DNA of 64,000 nt from JASLDZ01 sp964242895. Lineage in GTDB: Bacteria; Pseudomonadota; Alphaproteobacteria; Caulobacterales; Caulobacteraceae. This document shows, piece after piece, positions 55,986 through 63,190 of the stretch; the first letter of the stretch is position 1; each line of letters starts with the position of its first letter. The notes under the pieces are model-generated. The model did no database searches, had not been told where the DNA came from, and worked only from the letters and a program-made list of their open reading frames with translations. Position numbers and translations under genes: made by a program. The stretch lies in contig CAXTBN010000009.1 of the NCBI GenBank assembly GCA_964242895.1, positions 1 to 64,000 of the forward strand. Direction: 5' to 3'.

Positions 55986-56767
55986 TGCGCATCCTCCACC
56001 TCAGCGACGTGCACTTCGGCGCGGAGGACGTCGCGCCCACCGCCGCGGCGTTGGAGTTCGCGCAGGCGTGGAGGCCCGCGCTGACCGTCTTCTCCGGCGA
56101 CGTCACCCTGAACGGGTTGCCGCGCGAGTTCCGCCCCGGCCGCGCCTGGCTCGACCGCCTGCCGCGGCCGTGGCTGCACACGCCGGGCAACCACGATACG
56201 CCGTACTGGAACCTCGTCCTGCGCGCGCTGACCCCCTTCGCCCGCTACCGGCGCTTCGTCGGCGACCCCTTCCACGGCGGCTACGACAGCCCGGAGTTCG
56301 CGGTGCGCATGATCAACACTTCGCGGGGTGCGCAGCCGCGGCTGGATTGGTCGAAGGGCGCCATCAACCTTGGGATCTGCCGGGGGGCCGCCGCGGAGGT
56401 GTGCGCGTCGGCCCCGGACGGCCTGCGCGTGATCTCCTGCCACCATCCGCTGGTGGAGGCGGCGGGCGCGCCCGTGACCGGCGGCGTGCACCGCGGCGCG
56501 GAGGCGGCCGCCATCCTGGCCGAGGGCGGGGTGGACCTGATCCTGACCGGCCACGTGCACAATCCGTTCGCCGTGCCCCTGCCCACGGGCGACCACCTGA
56601 CCTACGCCGTGGGCGCGGGCACCCTGTCGCTGCGCACGCGCGGCACGCCGCCGAGCTTCAACACGATCGAATGGGATGCGGACACGATCACCGTGGTCGC
56701 CCAGAGCTGGGCGGCGACACGGTTCGAGCCGTTCCGCACCTGGTCGCTGCCGAGGCGCAAGCGCTAG
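55985..56767 (+). CDS. Calcineurin-like metallophosphoesterase
   Basis: A 260-residue phosphoesterase with the full metal-site series: LHLSDVHFG (DxH), VFSGDVT (GD), TPGNHDTP (GNHD), SCHHPL and LTGHVHNPF (GHxH). It lacks a signal peptide, so acts in the cytoplasm. It resembles the stand-alone alphaproteobacterial enzymes that follow a DAGK-family gene. The substrate is unknown; a phospholipid or lipid phosphate is suggested by the partner. ATG 55985 shares an A with the upstream stop. It converges with aroA across seven bases. Confidence 0.9.
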   Translation: MRILHLSDVHFGAEDVAPTAAALEFAQAWRPALTVFSGDVTLNGLPREFRPGRAWLDRLPRPWLHTPGNHDTPYWNLVLRALTPFARYRRFVGDPFHGGYDSPEFAVRMINTSRGAQPRLDWSKGAINLGICRGAAAEVCASAPDGLRVISCHHPLVEAAGAPVTGGVHRGAEAAAILAEGGVDLILTGHVHNPFAVPLPTGDHLTYAVGAGTLSLRTRGTPPSFNTIEWDADTITVVAQSWAATRFEPFRTWSLPRRKR

Positions 56768-56774
56768 GCCGCGC

Positions 56775-58103
56775 TCAGTCGAGCGCCGCCCCGAGGCCGC
56801 GCATCAGCTCGGCGAACCCGGGGAAGCTCGTGGCGATCATGCCCGCCTCGTCGACGGCCACCTCGCGCTCGGCGGCCAGTCCCAGCACCAGCGCGCTCAT
56901 GGCGATCCGGTGGTCGCCCCCGGTCGCCACGACTGCGCCGCCCGCCGGCGGCCGGCCGCGCCCGTGCACGATCAGACCGTCCGTCTCCTCCTCCACCTCG
57001 ACGCCGCAGGCGCGCAGCGATGCGGCGGTGAGCGCGATGCGGTCGCTCTCCTTGACGCGCAGCTCGCCCACGCCGCGCATCACGGTCGGCCCGTCCGCGA
57101 AGGCCGCGACGGCGGCCAGCACCGGGTACTCGTCGATCATCGACGGCGCGCGCTCCGGCGGCACCACCACGCCGCGCAGGCCGCCGGCGCGGGCGCGCAG
57201 CGTCCCGACCGGCTCCCCGCCGCGCTCGCCGGCGTCCTCCACGGCGAGGTCGGCCCCCATCTCCCGCAGGGTGTCGTAGAGCCCTGTCCGCAGCGGGTTG
57301 AGCAGCACGCGCTCGACGGCGACCTCGGATCCCGGGACCAGCAGGGCCGCCGCCAGGGGGAAGGCGGCCGACGAGGGGTCGCCGGGAACCTCCACGCGCG
57401 CCGGCGCGAGGGGGGCGGCCGAGCCCTGCACGGCGACGCGCCCCCCCGCGCCCTCCGCGGCCGTCTCCACCTCGCGGTCGAAGGCGCGCAGCATGCGTTC
57501 GGTGTGGTCGCGGGTGCGTTCCGCCTCGCGCACGACGGTGCGGCCCTCGGCGCGCAGTCCCGCCAGCAGCACCGCCGACTTCACCTGCGCGGAGGACGTG
57601 GGCGGCGCGTAGTCGACGCCCCTCAGTCCGCCGCCCCTCAGCGTCAGCGGCAGGCGGGCGCCGTCCCGCGCCAGCGCCTGGGCGCCCATGCGGCCGAGCG
57701 GCTCCAGCACCCGGCCCATGGGTCGCCGCCGCAGGGAGCCGTCGCCGGTGAAGGTGGCCGCCAAGGGAAAGCCCGCCGCGGCGCCCAGGATCAGGCGCAC
57801 GGCCGTGCCGGCGTTGCCGCAGTCGACCACCTCCGCCGGCTCGGCGAACCCGCCGCGACCCTCGACCATCCAGGCGCCCGGGCCCGTGCGGGTCACGGCC
57901 GCGCCGAACGAGCGCATGGCGGCCGCGGTCGCCAGCACGTCCGCGCCCTCCAGCAGGCCTTCCACCTCCGTGCGGCCAAGCGCCAGGGCGCCCAGGATCA
58001 GGGCGCGGTGGCTGATCGACTTGTCGCCGGGCGCGCGCACCCGGCCGCGCAGCGGACCGCCCCGCCGGGCGTGCAGCATGTCGGGGGCGGGTCGGGCGTC
58101 CAC
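56775..58103 (-). CDS. aroA: EPSP synthase (3-phosphoshikimate 1-carboxyvinyltransferase)
   Basis: A 442-residue enzyme that joins PEP to shikimate 3-phosphate in aromatic amino acid synthesis. RAPGDKSISHRALILGAL, GNAGTAVRLILG, DGSLRRRPMGRVLEPL, SSAQVKSAVLLAGL, GDPSSAAFPLAAALL, SMIDEYPVLAAVAAFA and GGDHRIAMSALVLGL are all present. The RPMGRV segment is like that of class II enzymes. The GTG start at 58103 diverges from the FYDLN gene. The cmk and rpsA genes that usually follow aroA in this class are not here. Confidence 0.95.
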   Translation of the reverse strand: MDARPAPDMLHARRGGPLRGRVRAPGDKSISHRALILGALALGRTEVEGLLEGADVLATAAAMRSFGAAVTRTGPGAWMVEGRGGFAEPAEVVDCGNAGTAVRLILGAAAGFPLAATFTGDGSLRRRPMGRVLEPLGRMGAQALARDGARLPLTLRGGGLRGVDYAPPTSSAQVKSAVLLAGLRAEGRTVVREAERTRDHTERMLRAFDREVETAAEGAGGRVAVQGSAAPLAPARVEVPGDPSSAAFPLAAALLVPGSEVAVERVLLNPLRTGLYDTLREMGADLAVEDAGERGGEPVGTLRARAGGLRGVVVPPERAPSMIDEYPVLAAVAAFADGPTVMRGVGELRVKESDRIALTAASLRACGVEVEEETDGLIVHGRGRPPAGGAVVATGGDHRIAMSALVLGLAAEREVAVDEAGMIATSFPGFAELMRGLGAALD

Positions 58104-58189
58104 GGGCGGCGCTTTGACAGGCGGCGCTCGTGCGTGGCAAGGAGCCCGCCGGCTTTCCGGCCTCCCCCCGACACCGTTACGAGGTTCCT

Positions 58190-58669
58190 TTGGCCGATTC
58201 CGCGCTGGGGCAGAAACAAGTCTGTCCGAACTGCCAGTCCAAGTTCTACGACCTGGCCAAGCGCCCGGCCCACTGCCCCAAGTGCGACTTCGAGTTCGAT
58301 CCGGAGGAGGCGCTGAAGAGCCGTCGCGCCCGTCCGCGCGCCGCCGTGCGTGACGAGGAGCCGGACGACACGGCCGAGAAGCCCGTGCGCGACGAGGAGG
58401 CGGAAGCCTTCGGCGAGGAGGAGGCGGAGACCACGCCCGAGATCGACGAGGCCGCGGAGGAGCCTGACGGCTCCCCCACCGACGACGAGGACGCCGAGGC
58501 GGGCGCCGCCGCGCCGGGCGAGCCTGCGGGCGACCTGGGCGTCGACTTCGACGAGGAGGCCGACGCGGCCGAAGAGGAGGAGGCCGACGACGTGCCCTTC
58601 CTCGAGGACGAGGACGCCGACATCGAGGACGACGTCGCCATCCCGGGCGCCGACGAGGAGGAGCGCTAG
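58190..58669 (+). CDS. FYDLN-acid zinc-ribbon protein (TIGR02300 family)
   Basis: A 159-residue alphaproteobacterial protein. The first 40 residues form a zinc ribbon (CPNC at about 13-16 and CPKC at 30-33) with FYDLAKRPAHCPKCDFEFDPEEA, the variant of the FYDLN signature. The remaining 115 residues are extremely acidic, ending ADEEER, and probably disordered. Function is unknown; the gene is commonly next to aroA. The start is TTG 58190, with AGG five bases before. A perfect -35 (TTGACA at 58114) lies upstream, but no good -10 follows it. Confidence 0.88.
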   Translation: MADSALGQKQVCPNCQSKFYDLAKRPAHCPKCDFEFDPEEALKSRRARPRAAVRDEEPDDTAEKPVRDEEAEAFGEEEAETTPEIDEAAEEPDGSPTDDEDAEAGAAAPGEPAGDLGVDFDEEADAAEEEEADDVPFLEDEDADIEDDVAIPGADEEER

Positions 58670-58674
58670 AGCGC

Positions 58675-58703
58675 TTGACCCCTCGGGCGCGGCGTCTTAC
58701 ACG
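58675..58703 (+). promoter_or_regulatory. Candidate tRNA-Ala promoter overlapping a hairpin
   Basis: TTGACC-N17-TACACG begins six bases after the FYDLN gene and could drive the tRNA. The same region forms GGCGCGGCGT-N5-ACGCCGCGCC (58686-58710), a perfect ten-base stem that might instead end the upstream transcript. Confidence 0.4.
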
Positions 58704-58789
58704 CCGCGCCTCGCGTCCGGGCGGCTCACCAGGGCCGCGTGCGGGGCTCTCCGCCCCGACGGCCGCACACCTTTCCCCGCGAGGGGTTC

Positions 58790-58865
58790 GGGGCTATAGC
58801 TCAGCTGGTAGAGCGCTTGAATGGCATTCAAGAGGTCAGCGGTTCGACTCCGCTTAGCTCCACCA
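58790..58865 (+). tRNA. tRNA-Ala (anticodon GGC)
   Basis: A 76-base cloverleaf with encoded CCA. The acceptor GGGGCTA pairs with TAGCTCC, giving the G3:U70 pair that identifies alanine tRNAs. The D arm has AGCTCAGCTGGTAGAGC. The anticodon stem CTTGA/TCAAG encloses loop ATGGCAT with GGC at the anticodon, and the T arm has GGTTCGACTCC. Confidence 0.95.
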
Positions 58866-58876
58866 AACATAGCGTC

Positions 58877-58900
58877 GCCCCGGCCTGCCCTGGCCGGGGC
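58877..58900 (+). terminator. tRNA terminator hairpin
   Basis: GCCCCGGCC-N6-GGCCGGGGC, a perfect nine-base stem 12 bases after the tRNA, followed by a mildly T-rich stretch (CTCCTGCGTTT). Confidence 0.55.
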
Positions 58901-58975
58901 CTCCTGCGTTTGGACCGACGCCACCCCATCTAGCCCTCGTCGCGGGACCGCCCGCGTCGCCGTACGGACCCCTTG

Positions 58976-59380
58976 ATGACGCCCAACGCCCAGAAGAAGC
59001 TCCGCACCAACTTCTCCGACCGCCAGGCCGACGCCGCCGAGGCCAAGAAGGCGCTTCTCGCCAAGTTCAAGCCGAAGCCCACCGTCACCGCGGAGGCGCC
59101 CGTCGACCGCACCGCGCAGAAGGCGGCGGAGCTGGAGCGGGTGCGCGCCGAGCGCGCCGAGGAGAAGGAACGCACGCGCATCGCCCGCGAGGAGGCCGCC
59201 GCCGTCGCCCGCGCCGCCGCCGCCGAGGCCGAGGCCTCGGCCCTGGCCGCCAAGCGCGAGAACCGCAAGGAGCGCAAGGCGATGGAGCGCGCCACCTCGC
59301 AGGCCAAGCGCGCCGAGCGCTTCGCCGGCTTCACCGGCCGCCGCTCGTCCGCACCGACCTCCGCCGACCTCGGCGACTGA
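58976..59380 (+). CDS. Basic helical protein, DUF6481-like
   Basis: A 134-residue highly charged protein. A conserved-looking start (TPNAQKKLRTNFSDRQADAAEAKKALLAKFKPKP) precedes a long Ala/Glu/Arg helix (residues 50-115) and ends with RFAGFTGRRSS. The pattern matches small alphaproteobacterial proteins I recall as DUF6481, of unknown function; the charge suggests nucleic-acid or ribosome contact. ATG 58976 is preceded by an in-frame TTG at 58973. Confidence 0.7.
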   Translation: MTPNAQKKLRTNFSDRQADAAEAKKALLAKFKPKPTVTAEAPVDRTAQKAAELERVRAERAEEKERTRIAREEAAAVARAAAAEAEASALAAKRENRKERKAMERATSQAKRAERFAGFTGRRSSAPTSADLGD

Positions 59381-59404
59381 GGCCGGTTCCGGCCGGAGGT
59401 CGTC

Positions 59405-59938
59405 ATGCGCGCCTTCGGCCAGGGGTCGCTCTCGTCCTTCCTGAAGACGGGGCTCGACGTGGTCGTCTGGGCCCTGTGGCTGACGCTCGGCGTCACCACT
59501 GTCGCCCTGGCCGTGACCCTGCTCGCGCAGCCCTTCGTCGGCCCCGCCGAGCCGCATGGCCGCTTCGCGGAGCTGGCGCGGCTGATCCGCCGCGGGCCCG
59601 TGGTGTGCATCCTCTTGCTCGCGGCCGACATCTACTGGGCGGCCTTGCTGGTCGTCGCCGACCGGCTGCGGCGCGTGTTCGCCACCCTGATCGCGGGGCG
59701 CCCGTTCGAGCCGGGCAACGTGCGCCGGCTGCAGGAGATCGGGCTGGCGCTGCTGGTGCTGGAGCTGGCCGGCTACGGCCTGGCCATGCTCGCGCCCGCG
59801 GCGCTCGGCGTGGCGCGCCGCACCGGCGGCGACGGGGTGAACATCTCCGGCTGGTTCGCCATCCTGGTGGTGTTCGTTCTGGCGGAGGTGTTCCGCGAGG
59901 GCTCGCGCCTGCAAGCGGAGGCCGAGCTCACCGTATGA
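59405..59938 (+). CDS. DUF2975 membrane protein
   Basis: A 177-residue protein with four predicted membrane segments. The loop VVADRLRRVFATLIAGRPFEPGNVRRLQEIGLALL between the second and third carries the DUF2975 signature (GxPFxxxNxxRLxxIG). GGAGGT sits just before ATG 59405. Its stop overlaps the start of a small HTH gene in ATGA. DUF2975 plus YozG-like HTH is a recurring gene pair, perhaps a membrane protein sequestering its regulator. Confidence 0.88.
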   Translation: MRAFGQGSLSSFLKTGLDVVVWALWLTLGVTTVALAVTLLAQPFVGPAEPHGRFAELARLIRRGPVVCILLLAADIYWAALLVVADRLRRVFATLIAGRPFEPGNVRRLQEIGLALLVLELAGYGLAMLAPAALGVARRTGGDGVNISGWFAILVVFVLAEVFREGSRLQAEAELTV

Positions 59939-60156
59939 CCGTGCGCGTGCGCCTGGACCGCGTGCTTTCGCGCCGCCGCATGTCGCTGGCCGAACTGGCG
60001 GACCGGGTCGGCGTTCCTGGCGACCAGCTCGAGCTGCTGCGCAGCGGGCCTGTACGCGCCGTGCGCCTGTCCACGCTGGACGCCCTATGCCGCGAGCTCG
60101 ACTGCGGCCCCGGCGACCTCCTAAGCTATGAGCCGTTCGAGGCCGTGGAGGACTGA
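59935..60156 (+). CDS. YozG-like Cro/C1-type HTH protein
   Basis: A 73-residue helix-turn-helix protein: LDRVLSRRRMSLAELADRVGVPGDQLELLRSG, then RLSTLDALCRELDCGPGDLLSYEP, the usual YozG ending. The conserved start MTVRVRLDRVL fits the family. It is translationally coupled to the DUF2975 gene and presumably regulates it or is held by it at the membrane. The 3' end overlaps the convergent DUF29 gene by 31 bases. Confidence 0.9.
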   Translation: MTVRVRLDRVLSRRRMSLAELADRVGVPGDQLELLRSGPVRAVRLSTLDALCRELDCGPGDLLSYEPFEAVED

Positions 60157-60602
60157 GGCCCCGCGTCGCCCGGCAACCAGTCAGGGTCGAGCGCCTGCTC
60201 CAGGGTGAAGGGCGGGTCAGCAGGGAAGACATCCAGGTCGAGGTCGGTTTCGGTTGAAGCGTCGTAGCGCGCCGTTCGGTACGCGCGTTCGAACAGCTCG
60301 GCTTCGACGCTCCTGAGGCTAGGATTGTCGGCGAGGTGGTCGGCCGTGTCTCGCCGCTGGACCGCGATGATGTTCGACCAACTCCGCGACCGCGCGTCAG
60401 CCTGAAACTCCCACTTGAGAAGGTGCTGGAGCAACACCTCCAGCCTGTGCCGCAGCTCCGATCGCTCCCGTCGGCCCAAGCTCTCGATCTCCTCGGCGAC
60501 GTTCTCCCAGTCGACCTCGTTCGCCGAGCGTCGGCGGATCAGCTCGGCCTGCTCCAGGGTCCAGGCGTGGAAGTCGCGGTCGTAGGCGCCCATGGCGGGC
60601 AT
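60126..60602 (-). CDS. DUF29 family protein
   Basis: A 158-residue protein of the DUF29 family: YDRDFHAWTLEQAELIRRRSANEVDWENVAEEIESLGRRERSELRHRLEVLLQHLLKWEF is the core, including the conserved D(F)xxWxxxQ and EEIESLG blocks. Function is unknown; the family is common in cyanobacteria and patchy in Proteobacteria, consistent with transfer. Codon use is less GC-biased than in the neighbours. ATG 60602 is nine bases after the rph stop; ATG 60593 is also possible. Confidence 0.88.
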   Translation of the reverse strand: MPAMGAYDRDFHAWTLEQAELIRRRSANEVDWENVAEEIESLGRRERSELRHRLEVLLQHLLKWEFQADARSRSWSNIIAVQRRDTADHLADNPSLRSVEAELFERAYRTARYDASTETDLDLDVFPADPPFTLEQALDPDWLPGDAGPQSSTASNGS

Positions 60603-60611
60603 CTTAGCACA

Positions 60612-61331
60612 TCAGCCCGCGACCGCCGCCCGCTGGCGCTCGAACAGGTCGGCGCAGCCGGTGCGGGCGAGGTCGAACAGCTGGTCGAACTCGGCGCGGG
60701 TGAAGCCGCGCTTCTCGCCGGTGGCCTGGATCTCGACGATGTCGCCGCCGCCGGTCAGGACGAAGTTGGCGTCCGTGTCGGCGGCCGAGTCCTCCTCGTA
60801 GTCGAGGTCGAGCACCGGCGCGCCGCCGTGCACGCCGCACGAGATCGCGGCCACCTGGTCGAGGATGGGGTCGGCCTTGAGCACCCCCTCCGCCAGCAGG
60901 TGCGCGGTGGCCAGGCGCAGCGCCACCCAGGCGCCGGTGACCGACGCGGTGCGCGTGCCGCCGTCGGCCTGCACCACGTCGCAGTCGATCTGGATCTGCC
61001 GCTCGCCCAGCGCCCTGAGATCGACCACGGCGCGCAGCGAGCGGCCGATCAGGCGCTGGATCTCCTGCGTGCGCCCGCTCTGCTTGCCCACCGCCGCCTC
61101 GCGGCGGCCGCGGGTGTGGGTGGCGCGGGGCAGCATGCCGTACTCGGCGGTCACCCAGCCCTGGCCCTTGCCGCGCAGGAAGCCGGGGACGCCCTCGTCC
61201 ACGCTGGCGGTGACCAGCACGCGCGTGTGGCCGAAGCCGATCAGGCAGCTGCCCTCCGCGTATCGGTTGACCTTGGTCTCCAGGGTGACGGGGCGGAGCT
61301 GGTCGGCGGCGCGGCCGGAGGGGCGGGGCAT
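60612..61331 (-). CDS. rph: Ribonuclease PH
   Basis: A 239-residue phosphorolytic 3' exonuclease that trims tRNA precursors. LRPVTLETKVNRYAEGSCLIGFGHTRVLVTASV, GWVTAEYGMLPRATHTRGRREA, GRTQEIQRLIGRSLRAVVDL, IQIDCDVVQADGGTRTASVTGAWVAL and the C-terminal VEIQATGEKRGFTRAEFDQL are characteristic. It diverges from hrcA, an arrangement conserved in Alphaproteobacteria. ATG 61331 opens with MPRPSGRAADQLRPV. Confidence 0.96.
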   Translation of the reverse strand: MPRPSGRAADQLRPVTLETKVNRYAEGSCLIGFGHTRVLVTASVDEGVPGFLRGKGQGWVTAEYGMLPRATHTRGRREAAVGKQSGRTQEIQRLIGRSLRAVVDLRALGERQIQIDCDVVQADGGTRTASVTGAWVALRLATAHLLAEGVLKADPILDQVAAISCGVHGGAPVLDLDYEEDSAADTDANFVLTGGGDIVEIQATGEKRGFTRAEFDQLFDLARTGCADLFERQRAAVAG

Positions 61332-61411
61332 GGCGGGCTTTCCGTGAGGCGGCGCTATGCGCGGCGAGGCCCGCGCCTTATCGTGCCGGCCATCCTCCCC
61401 GTCCACGCCGC

Positions 61412-62548
61412 ATGAGCCCCTCGCACCGTTCCGACGCCCTCTTCACCGGGTCATCGCTCTCCACGGCGGGCCTGACCGTCGCGGGCGGTCCGAGCGCGGG
61501 CCTCGGCCTGCTCGACGAGCGGGCGCGCGACATCTTCCGCCGCATCGTCGAGCACTACCTCGAGACGGGCGAACCCGTCGGCTCGCGCACCATGAGCAAG
61601 GTGGGGGTGGCGCTCTCGCCCGCCTCGATCCGCAACACCATGCAGGACCTGACCACGCTCGGCCTGCTGGAGGCGCCGCACACCAGCGCCGGGCGCCTGC
61701 CGACGCACCAGGGCCTGCGCCTGTTCGTCGACGGCCTGCTGGAGGTGGGCGACCTCGCCGACGAGGAGCGCCGCACCATCGAGGCGCGCCTGCCCGTCGG
61801 CGCCGGCGGCCCCCCCTCGCTGGAGGACGCGCTCGACCGCGCCAGCGCGCTGCTCTCCGGCTTGGCGGGCGGGGCCGGCGTGGTGGTCGCGCCGGTGCGC
61901 GAGGCGGGCGTCAAGCACGTGGAGTTCGTGGCGCTGAGCCCCGAGCAGGCGCTCGTCGTGATGGTGTTCGAGGACGGGCAGGTGGAGAACCGTCTCCTGC
62001 CCCTCGCCCCCGGCCTGCCGCCTTCCGCGCTGCAGGAGGCGTCCAATTGGCTCAACGCCCGCCTGCGCGGCCGCACCCTCGCCGAGGCCAAGGGCGAGCT
62101 CGACGGCGAGCGCGGCAGCGCGCGGCTGCAGCTGGACGCGGCCGCCGCGCGCCTGGTCGAGGCGGGCCTGGCCATGTGGGGCGGGGCCGCGGCCGACGGA
62201 GACCGGGCGCTGATCGTGCGCGGGCGCGCCAACCTCCTCGGCGACAGCCCCGAGGCCGCCGACCTCGCCCGCGTGCGCATGCTGTTCGACGACCTGGAGC
62301 AGAAGGAGCGGCTGATCGGCCTCCTCGACGACGTGCGCGGCGCCCAGGGCGTGCGCATCTTCATCGGCGCGGAGACGCAGCTGTTCTCGCTGTCCGGTTC
62401 CGCCGTGATCGCGGCGCCCTATATGAACGGGCGGCGGCAGGTGGTGGGTGCGATCGGCGTGATCGGGCCCGCCCGCCTCAACTATGCGCGCGTGATCCCG
62501 CTGGTGGACTACACCGCGCGCATGCTGGGCCGCCTCATCGAGACGTGA
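61412..62548 (+). CDS. hrcA: Heat-inducible transcription repressor HrcA
   Basis: A 378-residue repressor of groESL. The winged helix is seen in LDERARDIFRRIVEHYLETGEPVGSRTMSKVGVALSPASIRNTMQDLTTLGLLEAPHTSAGRLPTHQGLRLFVD. The GAF-like and C-terminal parts contain VRIFIGAE, and GAIGVIGPARLNYARVIPLVDYTARML ends it. It binds CIRCE operators; none is seen in the 80 bases upstream, so it is not evidently autoregulated. grpE follows 17 bases later. Confidence 0.95.
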   Translation: MSPSHRSDALFTGSSLSTAGLTVAGGPSAGLGLLDERARDIFRRIVEHYLETGEPVGSRTMSKVGVALSPASIRNTMQDLTTLGLLEAPHTSAGRLPTHQGLRLFVDGLLEVGDLADEERRTIEARLPVGAGGPPSLEDALDRASALLSGLAGGAGVVVAPVREAGVKHVEFVALSPEQALVVMVFEDGQVENRLLPLAPGLPPSALQEASNWLNARLRGRTLAEAKGELDGERGSARLQLDAAAARLVEAGLAMWGGAAADGDRALIVRGRANLLGDSPEAADLARVRMLFDDLEQKERLIGLLDDVRGAQGVRIFIGAETQLFSLSGSAVIAAPYMNGRRQVVGAIGVIGPARLNYARVIPLVDYTARMLGRLIET

Positions 62549-62565
62549 GCCCTACGGAGAGACCC

Positions 62566-63177
62566 TTGAGCGACATCGCGCCCGACGCCCAGACCGACGA
62601 CTCCGACGAGCCCGCCACCAACCACGGCGACGAGCTGAGCCGCCTCGTGTCGGAGAACGCCGCGCTAAAGGAGCAGGTGCTGCGCGTGGCCGCCGATGCG
62701 GAGAACGCCAAGCGCCGCGCGGAGAAGGAGGCCAACGACGCCCGCGCCTACGCCATCCAGCGCTTCGCGCGCGACCTCCTGGACGCCGCCGACACGCTCG
62801 GCCGCGCGGTGTCCTCCGCGCCCAAGGATGTGGCCGACCCGGCCATGAAGAACTTCGTCTCCGGCGTGGAGATGACGGAGAAGCAGCTGCAGACCGCCTT
62901 CGAGCGCAACGGCCTCAAGCGTCTGAGCCCCGAGCGCGGCGCCCGCTTCGACCCGCACGTCCATCAGGCCATGATGGAGCAGGAGGCCGAGGGCGTCGGC
63001 CCGGGCGCGGTGACCATGGTCATGCAGCCCGGCTACGAGTTGTTCGGCCGCGTGGTGCGCCCGGCCATGGTCGCGGTGACGCCGCGGGCGTCGGCCTCCG
63101 CCGCCGCTCCGGCGGGCGACGGCTACGCCCCGCCGGACGGCGCGGACGCGGGCGGCGCGATCGACACGCGCGCCTGA
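62566..63177 (+). CDS. grpE: Nucleotide exchange factor GrpE
   Basis: A 203-residue cochaperone that releases ADP from DnaK. A disordered acidic start precedes a long coiled coil (LSRLVSENAALKEQVLRVAADAENAKRRAEKEANDARAYAIQRFARDLLDAADTL). The beta domain has FDPHVHQAMMEQEAEGVGPGAVTMVMQPGYELFGRVVRPAMVAV. TTG 62566 is chosen because GGAGAG lies at 62556-62561; GTG 62545 is in frame and overlaps the hrcA stop. dnaK does not follow, as in Caulobacter. Confidence 0.94.
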   Translation: MSDIAPDAQTDDSDEPATNHGDELSRLVSENAALKEQVLRVAADAENAKRRAEKEANDARAYAIQRFARDLLDAADTLGRAVSSAPKDVADPAMKNFVSGVEMTEKQLQTAFERNGLKRLSPERGARFDPHVHQAMMEQEAEGVGPGAVTMVMQPGYELFGRVVRPAMVAVTPRASASAAAPAGDGYAPPDGADAGGAIDTRA

Positions 63178-63190
63178 GCATAGACCGTCG

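Noticed and set aside
61332..61411. CIRCE operator in front of hrcA
   Set aside because: No TTAGCACTC-type half-site is present between rph and hrcA.
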